A DNA stretch of 64,000 nucleotides from Anaerolineales bacterium (GTDB lineage: Bacteria; Chloroflexota; Anaerolineae; 4572-78; J111), in the NCBI GenBank assembly GCA_020634855.1, contig JACKAU010000007.1, positions 248,001-312,000 of the forward strand, written 5' to 3'. Under the pieces are notes generated by a model. It ran no database searches. It worked only from the letters and a program-made list of their open reading frames with translations, and was not told the DNA's origin. A program made the translations under genes and the position numbers. Of this stretch, positions 50,555-58,521 are shown one piece after another. Each line of letters begins with the position of its first letter. Within the stretch, counting starts at the first letter, position 1.

Positions 50555-51715
50555 ATGTCAGATTTGCCATCGACAACTGAAATTGTGGTGATTGGCGGCG
50601 GGGTGATGGGGGCTAGCACAGCCTACCATCTGGCCCGGCGCGGCGTAAAAGATATCGTGCTGCTGGAAAAGCAGGAGATGTTTGGGCTGGGGGCCACCGG
50701 CAAATGCGCCGGCGGGATTCGCTACCAGTTCAGCACCGAGGTCAATATCCGGCTGTCGTTGCACAGCCTGCCGATGCTGGATCGTTTTGCCGATGAAATG
50801 GGGCAGTCGATTGACCGGCGTAAGACCGGCTACATGTTTCTGCTGACCAACGAGCAGGAGGTGCAGACGTTTCGGAATACGGTCGCGTTGCAGCACCGGC
50901 TGGGGGTTAACACCGAGTGGCTGAGCGGCGACGATGTTCGCCGGCGAGTACCGCAACTGGCCGCCGATGACGTACTGGCCGGCACCATTAACGCCGAGGA
51001 TGGCCTGGCCGATCCGGCCGGCGTGGTGCTGGGCTACATCAATCGCGGGCGGGAACTGGGCGTGCAGCCAGTCACCGACGCCCCGGTCACCGCCATCGAC
51101 ATTAATGCTAACGGGACTTACACCGTCCACACCCCCCAGGGCCAAATCACCTGTGAAAAGATCGTCAATGCGGCCGGGCCGTGGTCGGCCGTGGTGAGTG
51201 ATATGGTCGGGGTGTCGCTGCCGGTTGTGCCGATCCGTCAGCAAATGTTGACGACGACGACGCTGCCGGAACTGCGCCTCGATTTTCCGTTTGTGATCGA
51301 CTTTGCCCGCAGCCTTTATTTTCACCCGGAGGGGGACGGGCTGCTGACCGGTATGTCAAACCCCAACCAGCCGGTCAGCTTTGACGAATCGGTGGATGAG
51401 GAGTGGGAGTTCACTCACCTGGAGGCAGCCATCGAGCGGCTGCCGTTGCTGGAAAAAGCCGGGCTGAGAGCACACTGGGCCGGCCTGTACGAGGTCACCC
51501 CGGATGCGCATCCGATCATCAGCGGTATAGCCGAGCGACCCAACTACTACGTGGTGGCCGGTTTTTCGGGCCACGGCTTTATGCACGGCCCCATTGCCGG
51601 CCTACTGATGACCGAGATCATTTTGGACGGCGCCGCCCATACCGAAGACATCCGCAGCTTGGATTATGCTCGTTTCGCCGAGGGGCGGCTGGTGCGGGAG
51701 TATAATGTGATCTAA
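50555..51715 (+). CDS. FAD-dependent oxidoreductase of the DAO / sarcosine oxidase-beta type
   Basis: A 386-residue flavoenzyme of the D-amino-acid-oxidase family. The FAD-binding motif is VVIGGGVMGASTAYHLARRG, then LLEKQEMFGLGATGKCAGGI and a C-terminal GLYEVTPDAHPIISGIAERP with VVAGFSGHGFMHGPIAGLL. The pattern is closest to sarcosine oxidase beta and related amine or amino-acid dehydrogenases. Placed behind etfBA and the Fe-S oxidoreductase, it is probably a dehydrogenase using ETF as acceptor rather than an O2-using oxidase. The substrate (sarcosine, dimethylglycine, proline-like or other) cannot be set from sequence. AAAGGAAC lies before the ATG. Confidence 0.88.
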   Translation: MSDLPSTTEIVVIGGGVMGASTAYHLARRGVKDIVLLEKQEMFGLGATGKCAGGIRYQFSTEVNIRLSLHSLPMLDRFADEMGQSIDRRKTGYMFLLTNEQEVQTFRNTVALQHRLGVNTEWLSGDDVRRRVPQLAADDVLAGTINAEDGLADPAGVVLGYINRGRELGVQPVTDAPVTAIDINANGTYTVHTPQGQITCEKIVNAAGPWSAVVSDMVGVSLPVVPIRQQMLTTTTLPELRLDFPFVIDFARSLYFHPEGDGLLTGMSNPNQPVSFDESVDEEWEFTHLEAAIERLPLLEKAGLRAHWAGLYEVTPDAHPIISGIAERPNYYVVAGFSGHGFMHGPIAGLLMTEIILDGAAHTEDIRSLDYARFAEGRLVREYNVI

Positions 51716-51719
51716 AATC

Positions 51720-51733
51720 AGGTGACAGTCACT
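51720..51733. repeat. single arm of the AGGTGACAGTCACT repeat
   Basis: One arm only, directly after the FAD oxidoreductase stop codon. Full pairs are at 5861-5943 and 23277-23326. Confidence 0.8.
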
Positions 51734-51737
51734 GTTA

Positions 51738-51813
51738 GGAGATTGGAGATTGGAGATTAGAGATTAGGAGATTGTCCTTAGAAATCCCCTAATCTCCCTA
51801 TCTCCTCATCTCC
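51738..51813. repeat. low-complexity inverted repeat (GGAGATTAGGAGATT type)
   Basis: Repeated AGGAGATTGGAGATTAGAG words on the left and CCCCTAATCTCCCTATCTCC on the right, imperfectly complementary around a short loop. It sits between the end of the etf operon and the 3' end of the minus-strand FG-GAP gene and may end transcription on both sides. Confidence 0.7.
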
Positions 51814-51853
51814 GTTTTCCGTATGGTGAAAGAAAGTTATTTACCTACTCAAC

Positions 51854-53221
51854 TCACCTCACCACCACATCGTCAATCAACCAGCCCCGGTCGGCGGCGG
51901 TGCGGTCGGCCTCTAAAACGAAGCGGAGGCGAACCTGACCGCTGTAGCCGCTCAGGTCAATCGTTTCATCTTTCCAGGTCAAGTCAGACCACTCCGAGTC
52001 ACCGCCCTGGCTGGTAGGGCGGCCGGCTCTCGTTTCAGGCGGCGTGTCGTAGATACCCCCGCCGCTGTATTGCGCCAGTTCGGTCCAGGTCGCCCCATCA
52101 TCGGTTGAAATCTCAACCCGAGCCTGATCCTGGCTGCTGTCCAAGTTGGCCAGGATGAAATCATGCCGGAAGGTCAGGCTGGCGGCGGGGCAGTCCGGCA
52201 GATCAAACGGGGTCGAGGTTATGGCGGTGGTGACGGTTGGGTCGCTGCCCAAGGCGCTACGATAGTTGCCGTCGGGGCTGTCGCTCATGGCCCGGTTCGC
52301 CTCCGGTTCCAGTGGCACGATGTCCCAGTCACCGCTGCGAGTCCATTGACTGCTGCCGCTCTCAAAGAAGTCGTAGAAGCACGCGCCCTCGGCGGCGGCA
52401 AAGCGGGCAAAGTGCCCCGGCTCAGCCACTATGGCCGCTCCGCCCGGCTGGTTGAGGTTCTCAACCCAAACCTCATACGCTGCAACCGAGACATCGGCCG
52501 GCGTCTCCAGGTCGGTCGGAATATCCGTGGCCAAGGTCGATGAACTGACCAGGCGGGCGGTCAGGGTGTAACGCTCCGTTGGCCCGACCAAAATCACCCG
52601 GGCCGGTTCGAGAAAATCGCTGCCGCTGATAATCAGGGTTTGCGTCAGCTGATGGGTACTGGCCGGCGTGACGTCGCTGATGACCGGCGTGGTGACTCCG
52701 GCCAGCAGGGCGTAGATACCCGGCCCCCGGCTGCGCGCCGAGGCCAGATTGTAGGTTTGGTTAACCTGGGTGTTGAGCGCCTGCCAGCGCTCGCCGTCCC
52801 AGAAATGGATACCCAACTCCGCCTCGCTCCGTTCTTCTACCAGCACATCGTTGCCCCGGTATTGGAAGCTGACCGAGCCGTCTCGCAAGGCCGTCTCCGC
52901 CGGGAAGCCGGTAGCGAATAGGTTGTAGCCGCGCCCGATAGCCACTTTGCCGGCCGGTAGGGGCGGCAAACCGGCCATATCCTGCACGGCGTAAAATTGA
53001 CCGACGGCCAAATCGAAATTCTGGTCAAAGTAAGTCATCTGCCCATCCGGTGAAACAGCCGGGGCATTTCCTTCACCGTGAACGTAGCCGCCACCGCCAC
53101 GATCAGCGCCGCCACCACCGCGATCAGCACCACCGCCGCCTCGGTCGGCCCCACCGCCGCCGCGATCAGCGCCGCCACCACCGCGATCAGCACCACCGCC
53201 GCCGCGATCAGCGCCGACCAC
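51854..53221 (-). CDS. C-terminal part of the FG-GAP protein, split off by a frameshift
   Basis: 455 codons from a GTG inside the 21-bp repeat. It begins with six GADRGGG-type repeats, then a conserved-looking stretch (SPDGQMTYFDQNFDLAVGQF, LPAGKVAIGRGYNLFATG), an IPT/TIG-like domain (ISDVTPASTHQLTQTLIISG), and a C-terminal beta-sandwich like the MAM/immune-inhibitor-A type (CFYDFFESGSSQWTRSGDWD; LRFVLEADRTAADRGWLIDD). There is no signal peptide or ribosome-binding site, so it is almost surely the 3' part of the gene starting at 58125, with the frame lost in the repeat unit 53272-53294. No LPXTG motif is seen at the C-terminus. Confidence 0.75.
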   Translation of the reverse strand: MVGADRGGGGADRGGGGADRGGGGADRGGGGADRGGGGADRGGGGYVHGEGNAPAVSPDGQMTYFDQNFDLAVGQFYAVQDMAGLPPLPAGKVAIGRGYNLFATGFPAETALRDGSVSFQYRGNDVLVEERSEAELGIHFWDGERWQALNTQVNQTYNLASARSRGPGIYALLAGVTTPVISDVTPASTHQLTQTLIISGSDFLEPARVILVGPTERYTLTARLVSSSTLATDIPTDLETPADVSVAAYEVWVENLNQPGGAAIVAEPGHFARFAAAEGACFYDFFESGSSQWTRSGDWDIVPLEPEANRAMSDSPDGNYRSALGSDPTVTTAITSTPFDLPDCPAASLTFRHDFILANLDSSQDQARVEISTDDGATWTELAQYSGGGIYDTPPETRAGRPTSQGGDSEWSDLTWKDETIDLSGYSGQVRLRFVLEADRTAADRGWLIDDVVVR

Positions 53222-56200
53222 CGCCCCACGATCAGCGCCGCCACCACCACGGTCAGCGCCACCACCGCCACGATCAGCCCCGCCACCGCCGCGCGATCAG
53301 CACCGCCACCGCCGCGATCAGCGCCACCACCGCCGCGATCAGCGCCGCCGCCGCCCCGATCAGCGCCACCACCACCACGGTCAGCGCCACCACCGCCCCG
53401 ATCGGCCCCACCACCGCCGCGATCGGCACCACCACCGCCGCGATCAGCACCGCCACCGCCACGGTCCGCGCCACCGCCGCCGCGATCTGCGCCCGGATTA
53501 CCCCCGATGCTATAACTAACGATGGTCTCACGCCTCGGGTTGATGTAGGGGGAGGTATCCGGTCCCTCATCGACCCACAGTTGGAGATGGCCGCGCAAGA
53601 CCGGGTAGGGCAGGGTTAGCACGGTGGTGTAAAGGCCGTCGGGATCGCTGTTAAAAGGTAACGTGGCGGTGAAGGCTTGGCCCAGTTCAGGATAGAGGCG
53701 CGCTCTTAAATCCAAACCGGGCGAACCAACCCCATCGATAGCCAGCCGGTAGGTTTTTGACGTCTCCGGGCTGATGGTGATGACCGGCTGCCACGTTTCA
53801 TCGACCTTCAGTTGCAGCCGCTCGTCACCGGGGGTGATGACCTCGCAGCCAAATTGGTTTTTGGCCTGGTCGAAGACGCATAAGCGGTCGCCGATGGTCG
53901 CCCCCCGAGCCAAAACCCGGTTCTGCCCACCGACCGGCGTGCCCAGGTCGTAGATGTATTCATACGCGTCTGTCTGGTCGTCCGTGCCAAGCCGGTTGCG
54001 CAGCAGAAAGGCGCGGGCCGAGGAGGAGCCGACCTCGCTGTTGGCGTAGTCGAGGTAGAAGGTGGGGTCTTCCAAGGGGTTGGTCGAGGTAATAGGCCAG
54101 CGAATATCAACGGTGGTCAGGTCGAACGGCATCCGGGCCGGGCCGGGATTGTCGGCGTCCGGCGTTTTGAGCCAGGGGAACCAGCCGGTGAGGGTGACCC
54201 ACTCGGCCTCGCCCAGCTCCTGGCCGGCCAGCGTGTCGGCGCAGCCGGCCCCCCAATTGTCGGGCGCGACGAACTCGGTGTTGTTGATGTTATAGACATC
54301 GCCCATCGCGCTGCCCCGGCAGGCGTCTACCGAAGTCAGCACCTGCGCCCCATCGAACTCGCTCAACCCCAGGTAGGTGTCTTCTAAAAAGAAGAGGTAG
54401 TGGCCCAGTTCGTGGGCCAGAATCACCGGCCAATCGACGCCGATACTTTGAGCCGGGTTGCCGTAGCGGTTCCAGGTAGCGCCCATCTTGACCTGACCAA
54501 TGCTGTAGGTAATCGTCTGGGTCGGGCTGATGATTTTGGCGGTGTCGGTCAGCACCATGCCGCCGATGGTGGCGTGGGGGCGCAGCCGGTTGGTTGAGTA
54601 AACCTTGATATGGGCCTTCTCCCAGAAGTCGCCGTTTTGGCTGACGATGATGTGGCCCAGCGCCGCCTGACCGTCGGTGAAGTCGTACAGGTGCTGCGAG
54701 GCCCGTTTGAGGTCGAATTCAAGCTGGCGCAGGTAGGCCGGGTCTTGGGTGGCGTCCCACTCCAGCGAGACATCCAGATCGAATAAGATCAGCGGGTTAC
54801 CGGGCGAGACGGTGAGCTGCACCAGTCCCAAGTCGGTCACGGTTGGGCTGTCGGTATCGCCAATCGGCGTGTCGAGGCCGACCGGCGTGGGCTGGCCGTT
54901 GGTGTAGTAAAGCTGCATAGCACCGCCGTAGCGGCTGGTGTAGGGTTCGGCCAACGGCTGCGGAGCCAGGGCTAACAGCCGGTCGCCCGGTTCGATTTGT
55001 CCCTGACCTTGCAGGTAGCCGTTCTGATCGGTGATGAAGGGCGGTTCTCCGCCGATCGGCCGGCCGCCGGCATCATCTTCTGGCGAGAGCCGGTAGACCA
55101 GCGCCCCGGAGATGGCGGTGGTGCCGCTCAATACCTGAATTTGGGTGCCGCGCACCCGGAAGGGGTACGTTTGAGCCGAGACCGCCACTTGCCGGTCACC
55201 GTTGGCCACGCTGTTGTTTATCGGCGTACGGCTGGGATAGGCATCCAGGCGGAAGACGACATTATCGCTCTGGCCTAAAAAGCCGCTCTTGAGGACATCC
55301 CAATTGTAGACATAGTTGGCGCTGTAGCGCGCCGGCGTATAGCTATTTTCGCCGGTGTTCGCTGCGGTCTCCTCGGTATCGACCGCTACCTGAGTGATGA
55401 TGTGGGTGGCGGTCAGCGCGTCGGCGTTAATGGCTCTGTACCACTGCCCGCCGCCGTCGGGCGAGTAGAAGGCCCGTACTTCGGCAAAGGGCGCGCCGGT
55501 GGCGTTGGAGACGGTGAAGTTGATCGGGATGGTTTCCGCATCTTGGATGATCGGCGCGGCGTAGAAGTTGGCCGGGGCCAGCGGCGGCGTTGATTGGTTG
55601 ATGTTTAAAGTCAGCGCCGGATTCGAGAGAGTCAGCGGATCGGCCAGGCCCTGGTTCAGATAGATCTGATCGGTATTTCGTTCTCTGAAGACACGACTGC
55701 TATTCCCTAGCGCTAAGTCGAGCAGGCCATCCCCGTTGGCATCGCCCCAGGCGACGCTGGTGGTTCGAGCGGGTTGGTTCGATGCCCACGACGCTGCCTC
55801 GGACAGCCGGCCGCGCTGGTTGAGATAGACTTTGCTAGGCGTAACGCCTTCAAAGCGCGGGCTGCTGCCGGCGGCTAGATCCAGCCAGCCGTCGCCGTTG
55901 ACATCGCCCCAGGCCACCACGGTTTTCAAATCGGCGTCGCCAGAGGTCCAGACCGGATCAAAGAGAAAGCCGCCAGCCTCATTGAGGTAGACTTTGTTGG
56001 CGCTGCCGTTGGCGCCGACGGCTAAATCCAAATCGCCGTCGCCGTCCATATCGCCCAGCGCCAGGCTGTAGATGTTGTCGCTGGCGAAAGTATACGTGGC
56101 CGTGACCGGTAGTTGGCCGCCGATATTTTCATACACGCTGATTTTGTGGTCCGGCGTCGTATTCCACCGGCCTTGTCCGGCGCCGGTCACTAAATCCAAA

Positions 56201-58125
56201 TCGCCGTCGCCATCCAGATCACCCCAGGCCAGATCGATGGTAAAATTGGCCTCGCTCGATACCCAGTCGGGCGGCTCTTGAAACGTACCGTTGTTGTTGA
56301 GATAGATTTTGTCGGGAGCTTTAGCGCCGCTGTCATCAAAGTTGGTCAGGAGCGTATGGTTACCGACGGCCAAATCGAGGTCGCCGTCGCCATCAACATC
56401 GCCAAAGGCGACCTTGGTGGTCACTTCATTGCCTTCACCAAGCCGTAACGTCGGCGTTTCGGGCAAGCGGCCGGCCTGGCTGAGATAAAGCTCATTAAAG
56501 CCATTAGCCGTAAGAAGTGCCCGTTCCCAACTCCCTTCCGGCCGATTGCCGACGGCCAAATCGAGCAAGCCGTCGCCGTTGACATCGCCGAAGGCCAGGC
56601 TGGTCGTAGCGCTGATGGAGTCGGACTGCCACACCGGCTGCATCGTGTCGCCATCGAGCCGGTAGATGATGTTGGCCGCGCCGACCCAGGCGTTCATCCA
56701 GGGATAGGGCGCTGAGTAGTTGCTTAGGCTGTTTTGCAGGTTGCCGGCGGCCAGCTCCGATTGGTCGTCATTATCAATATCGCCCCAGGCCAGAGCAAAG
56801 GTGTTGGTCGTTTTGGCCGGAGAAGCTATCTGGGTTGTGGTCGGTAACACTCCGCCGGAATTCAAGTAGATGATCACCGCCGAGTCGGTGCCCGATTGAG
56901 TCAGATCGAGATCGCCGTCGCCATCGACATCAACCCAGGCCAGGCGAACCGCCCACGAGTTGGTTATGGCCGACTCCCAGGCCGGTTCGCGCTGCAAATC
57001 ACCGCCGTCATTTAAATAAAGTCTCGTGCCCTTATTTTCGTCGCCAACGGCTAAATCGAGATCGCCGTCGTTATCGACATCCCCCCAGGCCAGGTCGAAG
57101 GTATTACCCCGATTAGAAGACTGCCAGATGGCGTTGACGTTGGTTTGCAGTTGCCCGTTCCGGTTGCGGTAGATGCTGTTGTAATAGTACTCGCCCTGAC
57201 CGACGGCCAGGTCAGGAAAGCCGTCGCCATTGAAATCACCCCATTCCAGCGCCGTCGGCTGGCCCACATTTTCATCAAGGATGGGCGTAGTCTCAATTGT
57301 GCCGTTCACGTTCTCAAAAAGTTGGAGGGTGCTCTCGCCCGCAACGGCCAGATCGAGATCGCCATCGCGGTCAACATCGCCCCAGGTCAGGTCCGCCGTA
57401 CTTTTCTGGGGAAATGTGACGGCGGGCGTAAATGCTATCTGACCCTCGGCTTGAGTAGTGTTGCGATAGATTATATCGGCCACGTTGCCGTTTGACTGGT
57501 CACAACCGCATCCCATGCCGGCTATGGCTAAATCGAGATAGCTGTCGCCATCAATATCGCCCAGAGCCACTTGGGAGGTGACATTGGCCTGGGTATCCGC
57601 ATCAGTCCAAACCTGCTCCAGGTCAAGCAGCCCCGCGTCAGTCAGGCCGTTATTGGCATAAATCCGATCAGGGCCAAAAACGATGCCAACGACCAGGTCT
57701 AAATCGCCATCGCGGTCGAGGTCGCCCAGAGCGCAGCTTGAGGTAAACCAACCGCCCAGGTCCAGCAGTTGGGAGGTCATTGTCAGATTGTTTTGGTTGT
57801 CCAAGCCCTGGTTGAGGAGGATGAGCAAACCCCGGAAAGGAACGTACCCGGCCACCATGTCGAGGTCGCCGTCGCCGTCCAGATCGCCCCAGGTGTTGCA
57901 AAGCGATGGTGGATATTGAGCATCCAGAATTTCATCGGAGACCCAACTAGGATTGTGCGGCAGCGGGACCACCGGTTCTTGGGCCTGAGCCGAAACGACG
58001 GCCAGATGGAGATAGATTAATCCGACGATCACGATCAACAAGAGGCCAAGCCATCGTCTAAGTACAGCGGACAATGAACCAGGAGTCAGTGAACTGACAC
58101 GGTAGAGCTTTCGTGGCATTTTCAT
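53035..58125 (-). CDS. giant secreted FG-GAP repeat protein with metallopeptidase-like motif
   Basis: 1696 codons as read. Residues about 20-50 are a signal peptide (WLGLLLIVIVGLIYLHLAVV, then SAQAQ). Fourteen FG-GAP/VCBS repeats with Ca-binding cores such as GDLDGDGDLDMVAG and GDVNGDGWLDLAAG span about 60-860, probably a beta-propeller array. A Fn3/Ig-like region follows, and near residue 1238 VILAHELGHYLFFLED has the HExxH zinc motif of metallopeptidases. A domain ending IVSYSIGGNP leads into repeated ADRGGGG units. After unit 53272-53294 the frame becomes a hydrophobic Ala/Val run that is an out-of-frame product of the repeat. Corrected by two bases, the gene would run to 51854 and give 2089 residues. 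The ATG at 58125 has GAGGAG upstream. Confidence 0.82.
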   Translation of the reverse strand: MKMPRKLYRVSSLTPGSLSAVLRRWLGLLLIVIVGLIYLHLAVVSAQAQEPVVPLPHNPSWVSDEILDAQYPPSLCNTWGDLDGDGDLDMVAGYVPFRGLLILLNQGLDNQNNLTMTSQLLDLGGWFTSSCALGDLDRDGDLDLVVGIVFGPDRIYANNGLTDAGLLDLEQVWTDADTQANVTSQVALGDIDGDSYLDLAIAGMGCGCDQSNGNVADIIYRNTTQAEGQIAFTPAVTFPQKSTADLTWGDVDRDGDLDLAVAGESTLQLFENVNGTIETTPILDENVGQPTALEWGDFNGDGFPDLAVGQGEYYYNSIYRNRNGQLQTNVNAIWQSSNRGNTFDLAWGDVDNDGDLDLAVGDENKGTRLYLNDGGDLQREPAWESAITNSWAVRLAWVDVDGDGDLDLTQSGTDSAVIIYLNSGGVLPTTTQIASPAKTTNTFALAWGDIDNDDQSELAAGNLQNSLSNYSAPYPWMNAWVGAANIIYRLDGDTMQPVWQSDSISATTSLAFGDVNGDGLLDLAVGNRPEGSWERALLTANGFNELYLSQAGRLPETPTLRLGEGNEVTTKVAFGDVDGDGDLDLAVGNHTLLTNFDDSGAKAPDKIYLNNNGTFQEPPDWVSSEANFTIDLAWGDLDGDGDLDLVTGAGQGRWNTTPDHKISVYENIGGQLPVTATYTFASDNIYSLALGDMDGDGDLDLAVGANGSANKVYLNEAGGFLFDPVWTSGDADLKTVVAWGDVNGDGWLDLAAGSSPRFEGVTPSKVYLNQRGRLSEAASWASNQPARTTSVAWGDANGDGLLDLALGNSSRVFRERNTDQIYLNQGLADPLTLSNPALTLNINQSTPPLAPANFYAAPIIQDAETIPINFTVSNATGAPFAEVRAFYSPDGGGQWYRAINADALTATHIITQVAVDTEETAANTGENSYTPARYSANYVYNWDVLKSGFLGQSDNVVFRLDAYPSRTPINNSVANGDRQVAVSAQTYPFRVRGTQIQVLSGTTAISGALVYRLSPEDDAGGRPIGGEPPFITDQNGYLQGQGQIEPGDRLLALAPQPLAEPYTSRYGGAMQLYYTNGQPTPVGLDTPIGDTDSPTVTDLGLVQLTVSPGNPLILFDLDVSLEWDATQDPAYLRQLEFDLKRASQHLYDFTDGQAALGHIIVSQNGDFWEKAHIKVYSTNRLRPHATIGGMVLTDTAKIISPTQTITYSIGQVKMGATWNRYGNPAQSIGVDWPVILAHELGHYLFFLEDTYLGLSEFDGAQVLTSVDACRGSAMGDVYNINNTEFVAPDNWGAGCADTLAGQELGEAEWVTLTGWFPWLKTPDADNPGPARMPFDLTTVDIRWPITSTNPLEDPTFYLDYANSEVGSSSARAFLLRNRLGTDDQTDAYEYIYDLGTPVGGQNRVLARGATIGDRLCVFDQAKNQFGCEVITPGDERLQLKVDETWQPVITISPETSKTYRLAIDGVGSPGLDLRARLYPELGQAFTATLPFNSDPDGLYTTVLTLPYPVLRGHLQLWVDEGPDTSPYINPRRETIVSYSIGGNPGADRGGGGADRGGGGADRGGGGADRGGGGADRGGGGADRGGGGADRGGGGADRGGGGADRGGGGADRAAVAGLIVAVVALTVVVAALIVGRWSALIAAAVVLIAVVAALIAAAVGPTEAAVVLIAVVAALIVAVAATFTVKEMPRLFHRMGR
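53101..53490. repeat. 18 tandem 21-bp units encoding ADRGGGG
   Basis: Units begin at each GATCAGC/GGTCAGC word on the plus strand. All are 21 bp except the unit at 53206-53229 region (24 bp, in frame) and the unit at 53272-53294 (23 bp, which shifts the frame). Third-position changes (GCC/ACC, GAT/GGT) distinguish the units, so the array is not a simple recent expansion. The plus strand also reads as a long open frame, which is a by-product. Confidence 0.9.
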
Positions 58126-58259
58126 GAGACGGTGTTCTCCTCTAACGGGGTTGGCCGACATTGAGCCAACCGAATATGGTATTTGTGAACAGTGAGCTTG
58201 CGTGCGGTAGGTCCGTGGTCTGGGGAAATGGAGTTCGGCAGATAATAAGCGTGAACAAC

Positions 58260-58424
58260 GAAAATGTCAACCATTTTACCTATCGTCTCGCTTGAAAATT
58301 GAAAAGTGCCGATCAGGATGCCCGGCAAAATCATAATCTTGGCCAGGTTATCGGTAACAAGCGTTAGAAAGCCGTTCCAATCGCCCGGTTGAAATTGTAA
58401 AAAGGGGGTGTGTAGGCGCCTCAA
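58260..58424 (-). pseudogene. N-terminal remnant of a permease-like gene
   Basis: AAGGAG, then TTG, then RRLHTPFLQFQPGDWNGFLT followed by LVTDNLAKIMILPGILIGTF. The text PGDWNGFxTLxTDNLxKI resembles the N-terminus of NCS2/xanthine-uracil-type permeases. After about 50 residues the similarity ends and the frame continues without membrane character to 58122, so the gene is cut off. Assignment is from pattern memory only. Confidence 0.4.
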
Positions 58425-58444
58425 AGTAATCTCCTTTGTAAGTC

Positions 58445-58482
58445 GTAATCGTAGGACAAACTTAAGTTTGTCCTACGATTAC
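58445..58482. repeat. perfect 38-bp palindrome
   Basis: 19 bases ending GGACAAACTT are followed directly by their exact reverse complement AAGTTTGTCC.... The 18-bp core equals that at 3381-3398. It lies between the SOD-like gene and the permease remnant. A T-rich tail (TTTTATTC) follows on the plus strand. Confidence 0.9.
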
Positions 58483-58521
58483 TTTTATTCCCGACCGGTT
58501 AGGTCTGGTCATAAGCTGGGT

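Noticed and set aside
53050..53619. Plus-strand frames rich in Ala/Thr/His or Pro/Ser/Ala over the 21-bp repeat
   Set aside because: By-products of a stop-free 21-bp repeat read on the other strand.
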